A stretch of 10,353 nucleotides of DNA from Flavobacteriales bacterium (GTDB lineage Bacteria; Bacteroidota; Bacteroidia; Flavobacteriales_D; Crocinitomicaceae), in contig CANHBA010000073.1 of NCBI GenBank assembly GCA_947458985.1, positions 1-10,353 of the forward strand, read 5' to 3'. Below are positions 1-7,427 of the stretch, piece by piece. Numbering within the stretch: position 1 is the stretch's first letter; the number at the start of each line of letters is the position of its first letter. The position numbers were made by a program, and so were the translations under genes. Under the pieces are notes generated by a model. It worked only from the letters and a program-made list of their open reading frames with translations, was not told the origin of the DNA and did no database searches.

Positions 1-1395
1 AAATTTGGTTTTGTCACTGACATCGAGGCTGACACCGTTCCTATTGGCCTAAACGAAGACATCATTCGCCTTATTTCCTTCAAGAAAAACGAGCCTGAGT
101 GGTTGCTTAACTACCGCCTCAAAGCTTTCGCTATCTGGCAAGAAATGACAGAACCCGAATGGGCACATGTGCAGTATCAAAAGCCCGATTTTCAAGCTAT
201 CTCCTACTATTCTGCTCCGAAACAAACCAAAAAATACGAATCCTGGGACGACGTCGATCCAGAAATGAAAGAAACCATGAAAAAATTGGGGATTTCAATG
301 GAAGAACAACAACGCCTCACCGGAGTTGCAGTTGACTTCGTCATGGACTCCGTTTCGGTGGCAACCTCATTTAAAGAAAAACTCAGTGAGCTCGGCATTA
401 TCTTTTGTTCGTTCTCAGATGCTGTTCAAGAACACCCTGAACTCGTTCAAAAATATATGGGCACTGTTGTTCCGAGTACAGATAATTTTTATGCTGCACT
501 CAACGGCGCGGTATTCACCGACGGTTCTTTTTGCTACATCCCAAAAGGAGTGCGCTGCCCAATGGAACTTTCAACCTATTTCCGCATCAATGCGGGCGGC
601 ACTGGCCAATTTGAACGCACCCTTGTGGTTGCCGACGAAGGCGCCTACGTTTCCTATCTCGAAGGTTGTACGGCACCGCAACGCGACGAAAACCAATTGC
701 ACGCTGCTGTGGTAGAACTAATTGCATTAAACGATGCCGAGATCAAATACTCCACAGTACAAAACTGGTATCCTGGCGATAAACAAGGAAAAGGTGGTGT
801 TTTCAATTTTGTTACCAAACGCGGTATTTGTGAGGCCAACGCCAAAATTTCCTGGACGCAAGTTGAAACAGGTTCGGCAGTTACCTGGAAATACCCTTCT
901 TGTATCTTAAAAGGCGACAACTCAGTGGGTGAATTTTACTCCGTTGCCGTCACCAACAACTACCAACAAGCCGACACCGGAACCAAAATGGTGCATCTTG
1001 GCAAAAACACCAAATCAACAATCATCTCCAAAGGTATTTCCGCAGGTAAATCGCAGAACTCATACAGAGGTTTGGTTCAGATCCATAAAGGCGCCCAAAA
1101 TGCCCGCAATTTTTCGCAGTGCGATTCTCTCTTGATGACCGACGAATGCGGTGCACATACTTTTCCGTATATCGAATGCAAGAATCCGACTGCAAAAATT
1201 GAACACGAAGCCACCACCTCTAAAATTGGAGAAGACCAACTTTTTTATTGCATGCAGCGCGGTATCAGCGAAGAAAAAGCCATCAGCCTTATTGTCAATG
1301 GTTACTGCAAAGAAGTTCTCAACCAATTACCTATGGAATTTGCGGTAGAAGCACAAAAACTACTAGCCATTAGTTTGGAAGGCAGCGTAGGATAA
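1..1395 (+). CDS. sufB: Fe-S cluster assembly scaffold protein SufB (5' partial)
   Basis: SufB is the core subunit of the cytosolic SufBC2D scaffold, on which sulfide and iron are assembled into Fe-S clusters for transfer to apoproteins. The reading frame is open from base 1, so the gene begins upstream of the window. The visible part is 464 residues, and roughly the first 15-30 residues are missing. A TTG at 103 lies inside the frame and is not the real start, because conserved-looking coding sequence runs through it. Family landmarks are present: YLEGCTAP near visible residue 190, the QCDS cysteine at visible residue 374 (codon 1120-1122, matching E. coli Cys405), and the HEATTS motif with His402-Glu403 (matching E. 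coli His433-Glu434). The C-terminus LLAISLEGSVG is nearly identical to the E. coli end. sufC follows after 36 bases. Identification is very secure. Confidence 0.97.
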   Translation, partial: KFGFVTDIEADTVPIGLNEDIIRLISFKKNEPEWLLNYRLKAFAIWQEMTEPEWAHVQYQKPDFQAISYYSAPKQTKKYESWDDVDPEMKETMKKLGISMEEQQRLTGVAVDFVMDSVSVATSFKEKLSELGIIFCSFSDAVQEHPELVQKYMGTVVPSTDNFYAALNGAVFTDGSFCYIPKGVRCPMELSTYFRINAGGTGQFERTLVVADEGAYVSYLEGCTAPQRDENQLHAAVVELIALNDAEIKYSTVQNWYPGDKQGKGGVFNFVTKRGICEANAKISWTQVETGSAVTWKYPSCILKGDNSVGEFYSVAVTNNYQQADTGTKMVHLGKNTKSTIISKGISAGKSQNSYRGLVQIHKGAQNARNFSQCDSLLMTDECGAHTFPYIECKNPTAKIEHEATTSKIGEDQLFYCMQRGISEEKAISLIVNGYCKEVLNQLPMEFAVEAQKLLAISLEGSVG

Positions 1396-1431
1396 ACAGC
1401 ACATTTAGAACATTAGATCAGCACAGACAAA

Positions 1432-2178
1432 ATGATAAAAATAGAAAACTTACACGCCAGCATTAACGGGAAAGAAATTCTCAAAGGACTTGATCTCGAA
1501 GTAAAGGCAGGCGAAGTACATGCCATCATGGGGCCTAACGGCGCAGGTAAAAGCACACTCGCTTCTGTGCTTGCCGGAAGAGAAGATTACGAAATCACAG
1601 CGGGTAGCGTTACTTTCTTGGGCAAAGATCTCCTTGAACTCGCTACAGAAGACCGCGCACGAGAAGGACTTTTTCTCGCTTTTCAATATCCGGTAGAAAT
1701 ACCAGGTGTAAGTAACGTCAATTTCTTAAGAACCGCACTCAACGAAAAACGCGCCTATCACGGGCAAGACCCTATTTCTGCCAAAGACTTTATGGCACTC
1801 GTTCGCGAAAAATCTGCACTCGTAGAGCTAGATGCCAAATTAGCCTCTAGAGCTGTCAATGAAGGATTTTCAGGTGGAGAGAAAAAACGCAACGAGATTT
1901 TTCAGATGGCCATGCTCGAGCCAAAATTAGCTGTACTCGACGAAACAGACTCAGGATTGGACATCGATGCACTGCGCATCGTTTCACAGGGTGTAAATGC
2001 ACTCAAAAGCCCTGAAAACGCATGTGTTGTTATTACCCATTACCAGCGCTTACTAGACTACATCGTTCCAGATGTCGTTCATGTACTCTACGACGGTAAA
2101 ATTGTCAAATCTGGTCCAAAAGAACTCGCCCTAGAACTAGAAGAGCGTGGTTACGACTGGATCAAAGATAGCTTGTAA
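1432..2178 (+). CDS. sufC: Fe-S cluster assembly ATPase SufC
   Basis: SufC is the ABC-type ATPase of the SufBC2D complex. It is a soluble protein, not a transporter, and its ATP-driven dimerisation remodels SufB-SufD during cluster assembly. The 248 residues match the family's usual length of about 250. Visible motifs in order are Walker A GPNGAGKST (34-42), the Q-loop in LAFQYPVEIPG (82-92), the signature FSGGEKKRNE (146-155), Walker B LAVLDE (166-171) running into the SufC-specific DETDSGLDIDAL, and the switch histidine in ITHYQ (His203). The ATG at 1432 follows an A-rich stretch without a Shine-Dalgarno sequence. The 36-base gap from sufB and the 1-base gap to sufD indicate a single operon. 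The SufC-type Walker B extension separates it from generic ABC transporter ATPases. Confidence 0.97.
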   Translation: MIKIENLHASINGKEILKGLDLEVKAGEVHAIMGPNGAGKSTLASVLAGREDYEITAGSVTFLGKDLLELATEDRAREGLFLAFQYPVEIPGVSNVNFLRTALNEKRAYHGQDPISAKDFMALVREKSALVELDAKLASRAVNEGFSGGEKKRNEIFQMAMLEPKLAVLDETDSGLDIDALRIVSQGVNALKSPENACVVITHYQRLLDYIVPDVVHVLYDGKIVKSGPKELALELEERGYDWIKDSL

Positions 2179-2179
2179 G

Positions 2180-3418
2180 ATGGAGACGCTCATTAGCAAC
2201 AAACTCCTGCAATTCGTTGCCGATTTAGGCCCGAGCAAATTGCAAGTGCCGCAGTCTCTTCATGCGGCTGCTCAAGCTTATCTCCTGGGGCAAGATTTTC
2301 CGACCACGAAAGCAGAGCGCTTTAAGTATACCCGCCTCGCCAAGTTAGCCAATGCCCAATTGAGTGCCGCTCATCAGCTGGATGCTGCCCAATTAGAGCA
2401 ACACTGTATTTTGACTGATGCATATACCATTTACGTCAACAACGATCAAATTACAATTCCTCAAAACTTGCCTGTTGGTTTAGAAATCAACCTGAACACA
2501 CAAGTTTCCGGAACTTTCCACGAAGCCAGTTTTTATGACATATTTGGTGCGCTAAATATCCTTCATGCACAAAACGGTGTCAGCATAGCACTTGCAAAAA
2601 ACTGCACTTTAGACAAACCGATTCAAATTGTTCAAGCAAATAGCGGAGGCAAGTACTTTTACCGCCACCATTTCAACTTTGGAGCCAATTCAGAAGCGAC
2701 TGTTTATTTCGTTTCCAAACAACAAGAGCAAACGACCAGTTTTTCGCATACACATTTTCAATACGAAATTGCGCAAGACGCTCGCATCAAGATTTTTAAA
2801 CTTCAAGATACAGCTCAAAATCATTTTGATTTCAATGAAGACCGCGCACAACAAGCAGCAAAATCTCACTTTGAAATCAACACCCTCACTTTAGACGGGA
2901 GTTTTGTCCGCAACGACACCATGGTTGCCGTACAAGGCGAACACGCCCAAACATATCTCAACGGCGCTTATTGGCTCAAAGAAGAGCAACACGTGGCCAA
3001 CTACACCACCATTGACCACCAAGTAGCCAACTGTGAATCCTTTGAAACCTACAAAGGTGTAGCCGGAGATAAGGCGACAGCCGTTTTTAATGGTAAAGTA
3101 TTTGTGCGCAAAGATGCCCAAAAAACCAATGCTTATCAGAGCAATGCAAATGTGTTACTTTCTGAAAACGCCAGCGTCAATTCCAAACCTGAATTAGAGA
3201 TTTACGCCGACGACGTCAAGTGCTCACACGGCTCCACCACAGGCCAACTAGACGAAAACGCGTTGTTCTACCTGCGCGCAAGAGGTTTGAGTGCTGCTTC
3301 AGCCAAAACCTTACTTCTGCAAGCATTTATGGAAGATGTATTAACGTACGTCAAACATGAAGAAGTTCTTGCCTATGTGCAGCAGCGCATTGCAGAGCGC
3401 TTCAATTGGAGTTATTAG
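2180..3418 (+). CDS. sufD: Fe-S cluster assembly protein SufD
   Basis: SufD is the SufB paralogue that pairs with SufB and binds one SufC, and it is needed for iron acquisition by the scaffold. The ATG at 2180 is chosen because it lies one base after the sufC stop (TAA-G-ATG), giving 412 residues. The open frame extends upstream to a GTG at 2147 inside sufC, but that would add 11 residues that only re-read the sufC 3' end. The C-terminal beta-helix and helical end are recognisable, with KCSHGSTTGQLDENALFYLR around residues 348-365. His350 in that motif matches E. coli His360, implicated in cluster assembly. The N-terminal half is poorly conserved, as usual for SufD. It is the last gene of the operon: no sufS or sufE follows, and a terminator lies about 110 bases downstream. 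Confidence 0.95.
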   Translation: METLISNKLLQFVADLGPSKLQVPQSLHAAAQAYLLGQDFPTTKAERFKYTRLAKLANAQLSAAHQLDAAQLEQHCILTDAYTIYVNNDQITIPQNLPVGLEINLNTQVSGTFHEASFYDIFGALNILHAQNGVSIALAKNCTLDKPIQIVQANSGGKYFYRHHFNFGANSEATVYFVSKQQEQTTSFSHTHFQYEIAQDARIKIFKLQDTAQNHFDFNEDRAQQAAKSHFEINTLTLDGSFVRNDTMVAVQGEHAQTYLNGAYWLKEEQHVANYTTIDHQVANCESFETYKGVAGDKATAVFNGKVFVRKDAQKTNAYQSNANVLLSENASVNSKPELEIYADDVKCSHGSTTGQLDENALFYLRARGLSAASAKTLLLQAFMEDVLTYVKHEEVLAYVQQRIAERFNWSY

Positions 3419-3463
3419 CCAAGATTAAAAGCCAGCGAATCATAAAGTATTTGAAGAAATAAG

Positions 3464-3480
3464 TTGAATTCAGAATTCAA
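3464..3480. repeat. Short perfect inverted repeat in suf/atp intergenic region
   Basis: An 8-base perfect inverted repeat (TTGAATTC / GAATTCAA) with a single-base centre lies in the AT-rich gap between sufD and the bidirectional terminator. As RNA it would be a short AU-rich stem with a tight loop, far weaker than the downstream terminator. It could be a protein-binding palindrome, an mRNA 3'-end structure or chance in an AT-rich spacer. No function can be assigned. Confidence 0.4.
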
Positions 3481-3530
3481 GACAAGCATTCAAATTCAAT
3501 TTTCTCTTCTTCTATCAAAATCCTTTAAAC

Positions 3531-3563
3531 AAAAAAAGAGCGCTGGATCAGCGCTCTTTTTTT
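3531..3563. terminator. Bidirectional intrinsic terminator between sufD and atpG
   Basis: A perfect 14-bp inverted repeat (3531-3544 with 3550-3563) has the form A7-GAGCGCT / AGCGCTC-T7. A further G-C pair (3545/3549) closes a 3-base GAT loop. The A-tract and T-tract at the two ends give a U-run after the GC stem on either strand. It therefore serves sufBCD (+), and also atpG (-), whose stop codon is 19 bases away. The convergent arrangement fits a shared terminator. Confidence 0.93.
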
Positions 3564-3582
3564 GAATGATGAAGATACAATA

Positions 3583-4452
3583 TCAACCGTTGAGGGCTTC
3601 TGCACCACCAACAATCTCGAGGATTTCGTTGGTAATGGCTGCCTGACGCGCTTTATTGTAGCTCAATTTGAGGTTTTTCTGAAGTTCACTGGCGTTGTCT
3701 GTGGCTTTGTGCATGGCGGTCATGCGCGCGCCGTGTTCAGCTGCAAATGAATCTCTGATGGCTTTGTAAAGTTGAAGCTTCATTGATTTTGGCAATAAAT
3801 CTTCTACGATATCCATTTTTGAAGGCTCAAAGATGTAGTCGCCAGCTTCTGAATCGCTTACAGTCGGAACAATTGGTAAAAATTGTTCAGTTTCGATGTT
3901 TTGCGTTGCCGCATTGATGAAACGATTGTAAACCAACACAACTTTATCGAAAGACTTGTTGAGGAATTGCGCCATGATTTCTTCTGCGATTTGGGCAACT
4001 ACCTCAAAGCGTAGGTCAGCGTAGACATCTTCCATGTTGTCCAACTTGTCGTTGGTATAGAAGTTTGGCGTGCGCTTGTAAACATCTTTGATTTTTTTAC
4101 CCACACAGAAAACAGAAACGTCTTTACCAGCGTAATCTTCGGCGATCAAAACACCAACACGCTTGATGATGTTGTTATTGAAACCACCGCACAAACCTCT
4201 GTTAGAGGTAATGCCGATAATCAGAATTTTGTTTTCTTCGCGTTGTTCTGCGTAAGCATTTTCAGAGAGGTCTAGGCTAGCACTTAAGTTTTCGAGGATT
4301 TCGCGCAATTTGCCCGCATAAGGACGCATTTGCGTTACGGCATCTTGTGCGCGTTTCAATTTGGCAGCAGACACCATCTTCATGGCAGAGGTAATCTGCA
4401 TGGTGGAGCCAACTGAACTGATGCGGTTACGTATTTCTTTTAGATTCGCCAT
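3583..4452 (-). CDS. atpG: F0F1 ATP synthase subunit gamma
   Basis: The gamma subunit is the central rotor shaft of F1. It couples c-ring rotation to catalysis in the alpha3-beta3 head at the cytoplasmic face of the inner membrane. The 289 residues fit the family length. The N-terminal helix carries the typical signature ANLKEIRNRISSVGSTMQIT followed by AMKMVSAAKLKRAQ. The Rossmann-like part has ITSNRGLCGGFNNN (81-94). The C-terminal helix has the conserved run NKARQAAITNEILEIVGGAEAL. The start ATG lies 24 bases downstream of the atpA stop. It is the last gene of the cluster and is followed by the shared terminator; atpD and atpC, which follow atpG in many other phyla, are absent. Confidence 0.97.
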   Translation of the reverse strand: MANLKEIRNRISSVGSTMQITSAMKMVSAAKLKRAQDAVTQMRPYAGKLREILENLSASLDLSENAYAEQREENKILIIGITSNRGLCGGFNNNIIKRVGVLIAEDYAGKDVSVFCVGKKIKDVYKRTPNFYTNDKLDNMEDVYADLRFEVVAQIAEEIMAQFLNKSFDKVVLVYNRFINAATQNIETEQFLPIVPTVSDSEAGDYIFEPSKMDIVEDLLPKSMKLQLYKAIRDSFAAEHGARMTAMHKATDNASELQKNLKLSYNKARQAAITNEILEIVGGAEALNG

Positions 4453-4476
4453 TCTAATCCTAAATTAAGGCTTTAA

Positions 4477-6054
4477 TTATGCAAATTTAGCAGCTACTTC
4501 TTTGGCTGTTTTTGTCAAAACGGCCTCGATTTCGTCTGTGTATTTTCCTGCTTTGAGCGCAATAAGTGTATCTGCGTGGTTGGCCTCAAGTACAGTAAGG
4601 TAATCTTTCTCGAATTCTTTGATTTTAGCTACCGGAACTGGTTGCATAAGACCTTTCACACCTGCGTAGATGATGGCAATTTGCTTTTCTACTGGGTATG
4701 GGTCACCTTCGCGTTGCTTCAAGATTTCTACGTTACGTGCTCCTTTGTCTAGGACAGCTTTAGTAGCTGCATCGAGGTCAGAACCAAATTTAGCAAATGC
4801 TTCGAGTTCGCGGTATTGTGCTTGGTCTAGCTTCAAGGTACCGGCAACTTTCTTCATTGATTTAATTTGAGCAGAACCTCCTACACGTGATACAGAGATA
4901 CCAACGTTGATAGCCGGACGGATACCAGAGTTGAATAAATCGGATTCGAGGAAGATCTGACCATCGGTAATGGAGATCACGTTAGTTGGGATATAAGCAG
5001 AGACGTCACCAGCTTGCGTTTCAATGATCGGAAGCGCAGTAAGTGAACCACCACCACGAACTTTGTCTTTCAAAGATGCAGGTAGGTCGTTCATTTGCTT
5101 AGCGATGTTGTCGTCGGCGATTACTTTTGCAGCACGCTCGAGCAAACGAGAGTGAAGGTAGAATACATCACCAGGGTAAGCTTCGCGTCCTGGCGGACGA
5201 CGTAAGAGTAGAGATACCTCGCGGTAAGCAACTGCTTGCTTAGAAAGGTCATCATAAACGATGAGTGCAGGCTTTCCTAAATCGCGGAAGTATTCTCCGA
5301 CAGCAGCACCGGTCATTGGTGCGTAAAACTGCATTGGAGCTGGATCTGATGCGTTAGACGCAACTACAGTTGTGTAGGCCATTGCACCAGCATCTTCTAA
5401 TTTCTTCACAATACCTGCTACAGTTGAACCTTTTTGGCCAATTGCAACATAAATACAGTATACAGGCTCGCCGCGATCGTAAAATTCGCGTTGGTTGATG
5501 ATTGCATCGATAGCAACAGTGGTTTTACCAGTTTGGCGGTCACCGATGATGAGCTCGCGTTGGCCACGGCCAATTGGAATCATGGCATCTACTGCTTTGA
5601 TACCCGTTTGAAGTGGTTCTGTTACAGGCTGACGGAAGATAACGCCTGGCGCCTTGCGCTCGATTGGCATTTCGAAGAGTTCGCCTTGGATTGGTCCTTT
5701 ACCGTCGATTGGTTGTCCGAGTGTGTCTACAACACGACCCACCATACCATCACCAACTTTAACTGATGCAATTTTACCCAAACGACGTACGGTGTCACCT
5801 TCTTTTACGCTAGAAGAACGGCCAAGCAATACTGCTCCGACGTTGTCTTCTTCGAGGTTAAGTGCAATTCCTTGCATGCCACCATCGAATTCAATGAGTT
5901 CGCCGTATTGAACGCCGTTCATGCCGTAAATGCGTGCAATACCATCTCCTACCTGAAGTACCGTTCCTACTTCTTGCAATTCAGCTTCTGAGCGGAAACC
6001 TGAGAGTTGTTCTCTCAATATTGCGGAAACTTCTGCTGGTTTAATATCTGCCAT
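4477..6054 (-). CDS. atpA: F0F1 ATP synthase subunit alpha
   Basis: The alpha subunit forms the alpha3-beta3 hexamer of F1 and provides the non-catalytic nucleotide sites and the arginine finger for the beta active site. The protein has 525 residues, slightly longer than E. coli alpha (513). It contains the N-terminal crown domain, Walker A GDRQTGKT (171-178), the conserved VASNASDPAPMQFYAP (231-246), the YDDLSKQA segment (267-274), LLLRRPPGREAYPGD (282-296), and the alpha signature around PAINVGISVSRVGGSAQ with arginine finger Arg390. SRVGGSAQ and GDRQTGKT separate alpha from beta, which has GGAGVGKT. It lies 28 bases after atpH and 24 bases before atpG in the same operon. Confidence 0.98.
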   Translation of the reverse strand: MADIKPAEVSAILREQLSGFRSEAELQEVGTVLQVGDGIARIYGMNGVQYGELIEFDGGMQGIALNLEEDNVGAVLLGRSSSVKEGDTVRRLGKIASVKVGDGMVGRVVDTLGQPIDGKGPIQGELFEMPIERKAPGVIFRQPVTEPLQTGIKAVDAMIPIGRGQRELIIGDRQTGKTTVAIDAIINQREFYDRGEPVYCIYVAIGQKGSTVAGIVKKLEDAGAMAYTTVVASNASDPAPMQFYAPMTGAAVGEYFRDLGKPALIVYDDLSKQAVAYREVSLLLRRPPGREAYPGDVFYLHSRLLERAAKVIADDNIAKQMNDLPASLKDKVRGGGSLTALPIIETQAGDVSAYIPTNVISITDGQIFLESDLFNSGIRPAINVGISVSRVGGSAQIKSMKKVAGTLKLDQAQYRELEAFAKFGSDLDAATKAVLDKGARNVEILKQREGDPYPVEKQIAIIYAGVKGLMQPVPVAKIKEFEKDYLTVLEANHADTLIALKAGKYTDEIEAVLTKTAKEVAAKFA

Positions 6055-6082
6055 GTGTACTTATTTTTTTGTCTGTTGACGA

Positions 6083-6613
6083 TTATACGAATTGTTGTTT
6101 TAAGCGCTGAAGTTGACTTGCAACTGAAGCATCTATTTGGTGGTCGCCCATGCGAACAATGAATCCACCAATTAAGTTGGCGTCGATTTCTTCGGTAATT
6201 TCGGGACTGCCGGTGATGGCAGCTGAAATTTTAGAAAGAATAGACTGTTTGGTGCTCTCTTCTAATTGTTGGGCGCTGATAATTGTAATGGGCACAATTC
6301 CGCGCTGTGCTTTCAGCTGCGTAATGAATTGTTTTGCGATGTCGATCATGACGGTCTCGCGGCCATTGTTGGTTACCAAGGATAGGAAATCAATGGTGGT
6401 TTGGTTGAAGTCAGGAAAGATTTGCTTGATAACTGCAATCTTTTTATCGATGTTGATGAGTGGAGAATTCAAGAAAATTTGAAAATCATGCGCCTCATTA
6501 GACACTTTCAAGAGTTGAAGGATGTCTGCTTCGATGAGCTCCACTTTATTGTGCTCGGTAGCCAACTCTAAAAGAGCCTTGGCATAACGTACAGCAGCTT
6601 TATTGGACTTCAT
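6083..6613 (-). CDS. atpH: F0F1 ATP synthase subunit delta (OSCP)
   Basis: Delta, the OSCP homologue, sits on top of F1 and links it to the peripheral stalk made of b subunits. The 176 residues match the family. The N-terminal helical domain begins with the typical VRYAKALLELA (8-18). The C-terminal domain carries the OSCP-like IDANLIGGFIVRMGDHQIDASVASQLQRL arrangement, seen here as DANLIGGFIVRMGD followed by the S-x-x-x-Q-L-x-x-L end. The sequence is divergent between these blocks, as usual for delta. The start is 3 bases past the atpF stop, which suggests translational coupling, and atpA follows after 28 bases. Confidence 0.95.
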   Translation of the reverse strand: MKSNKAAVRYAKALLELATEHNKVELIEADILQLLKVSNEAHDFQIFLNSPLINIDKKIAVIKQIFPDFNQTTIDFLSLVTNNGRETVMIDIAKQFITQLKAQRGIVPITIISAQQLEESTKQSILSKISAAITGSPEITEEIDANLIGGFIVRMGDHQIDASVASQLQRLKQQFV

Positions 6614-6616
6614 GGA

Positions 6617-7111
6617 TTAGTTCATTTTGATTTCGCCAGCAAGTTGCGTTGCAAGGGCTTTTTGTTTGTCGTCAGAACCGAGTTCGTGACGAACTACTTT
6701 TTCAGCAATTTCTAATGAAAGACTTGCTACGTGGTTTTTGATTTCAGCCATTGCAGCAGCTTTTTCGCTGTTGATGTTTTGGCGAGCAGACTCTACAATT
6801 TTAGCAGCTTCGTCTTTTGCTTTGCCTTTAGCTTCTTCTACCATGTGGTTTGCGGCTTCTTTAGCCTCTTTTAAAATTTGATCGCGTTCTGCGCGAGCAG
6901 CTTTTAAAATTTGGTCGTTCTCTGCTTTGAGCGCTTGCATTTCTGCTTTTGTTTTTTCAGCGAGTTCGAGGGCTTCTGAGATATTTTGCTCGCGGGTATT
7001 GACCGCATTTAAAATTGGTTTCCAAGCAAATTTGGCCAACAAGAAAAGTAAAAGGCTAAATGTGATGCCTGTCCAAACGAGTAAACCAAAATCAGGTAAT
7101 ATCAAATCCAT
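6617..7111 (-). CDS. atpF: F0F1 ATP synthase subunit b
   Basis: Subunit b is the peripheral-stalk stator that anchors F1 (through delta) to the membrane sector. The 164 residues show the standard layout. There is one N-terminal transmembrane helix at about 8-28 (LLVWTGITFSLLLFLLAKFA), the membrane-proximal WKPILNAVNTRE, and then a long charged Ala/Glu/Lys-rich helix predicted to be coiled coil (about 40-140). The C-terminus has the conserved type SLEIAEKVVRHEL and binds delta. In transcription order it is preceded by atpE, with a hairpin in the 69-base gap. The stop is 3 bases before the atpH start. Confidence 0.95.
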   Translation of the reverse strand: MDLILPDFGLLVWTGITFSLLLFLLAKFAWKPILNAVNTREQNISEALELAEKTKAEMQALKAENDQILKAARAERDQILKEAKEAANHMVEEAKGKAKDEAAKIVESARQNINSEKAAAMAEIKNHVASLSLEIAEKVVRHELGSDDKQKALATQLAGEIKMN

Positions 7112-7135
7112 TTTTCTGTGTTTTTAAATTTTAAA

Positions 7136-7172
7136 AAAAGGAAACCGCAACCAACCGTTGCAGTTTCCTTTT
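7136..7172 (-). terminator. Intercistronic hairpin/attenuating terminator between atpE and atpF
   Basis: The 16-base arms 7136-7151 and 7157-7172 pair around a 5-base loop (GGUUG as RNA from the minus strand). All pairs are Watson-Crick except 7146/7162, which is a G-U wobble in minus-strand RNA but a C-A mismatch in plus-strand RNA. The structure therefore fits the atp transcript. The descending arm ends in a run of seven U (7133-7139), as in intrinsic terminators. It starts 9 bases after the atpE stop and ends 24 bases before the atpF start. Because the operon continues, full termination is unlikely. Partial termination or 3'-end protection of an atpB-atpE mRNA is inferred, not shown. Confidence 0.75.
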
Positions 7173-7180
7173 GAGTTTAA

Positions 7181-7402
7181 TTACGCTTTTGCTCCAAGAA
7201 GACCAACTACGACTCCAAACAATGCAACACCTTCGATAAGTGCCGCTGCGATGATCATCGCTGTTTGAATTTTACCAGCTGCTTCTGGGTTGCGCGCAAT
7301 ACCTTCTACTGCAGAACCACCGATACGACCGATTCCAAGACCTGCGCCTAAAACTGCCAAACCAGCTCCGATTGCTGCAATACTACCAAACATTCCTGTC
7401 AT
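7181..7402 (-). CDS. atpE: F0F1 ATP synthase subunit c
   Basis: Subunit c is the membrane hairpin that oligomerises into the rotor c-ring and carries the ion-binding carboxylate. The protein has 73 residues with two transmembrane helices. The first is glycine-rich (GAGLAVLGAGLGIGRIGG), the polar loop is ARNPE (36-40), and the second contains the essential Glu57 in AALIEGVALFG. The position equivalent to the Na+-ligand Gln of sodium-type rings is hydrophobic, and Glu57 is followed by Gly-Val rather than Ser-Thr. Proton coupling is therefore the likely mode (by comparison from memory). The start at 7402 gives MTGMFGS; an internal ATG three codons later is an alternative. It lies 25 bases after atpB, and a hairpin follows its stop. 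Confidence 0.96.
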   Translation of the reverse strand: MTGMFGSIAAIGAGLAVLGAGLGIGRIGGSAVEGIARNPEAAGKIQTAMIIAAALIEGVALFGVVVGLLGAKA

Positions 7403-7427
7403 TGTATATAATTTAAAAGGTTACTAA

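Noticed and set aside
326..715. 129-codon open frame in another frame within sufB
   Set aside because: It overlaps the clearly conserved sufB frame completely and has no family features.
103..1395. A TTG-initiated sufB starting at 103
   Set aside because: The frame is open and encodes SufB-like sequence back to base 1, so the gene is truncated by the window edge and not internally initiated.
1397..1425. Direct repeat CAGCACA (1397-1403 and 1419-1425) in the sufB-sufC gap
   Set aside because: Seven bases in an AT/A-rich spacer, no symmetry or known regulatory match; likely chance.
2147..2179. GTG start for sufD inside the sufC 3' end
   Set aside because: The 11 added residues only re-read sufC coding sequence; the ATG at 2180, one base after the sufC stop, is the natural coupled start.
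3419..3582. Possible small gene or small RNA in the sufD-atpG gap
   Set aside because: No convincing short reading frame or promoter; the terminator and one small palindrome account for the visible structure.
5434..5911. Overlapping open frames of 85-110 codons on the plus strand within atpA
   Set aside because: They are antisense to highly conserved alpha-subunit sequence, have no recognisable domains and no promoter, and are explained by codon bias of the real gene.
6150..6482. 110-codon plus-strand open frame opposite atpH
   Set aside because: Antisense shadow of the delta-subunit gene; no recognisable motif.
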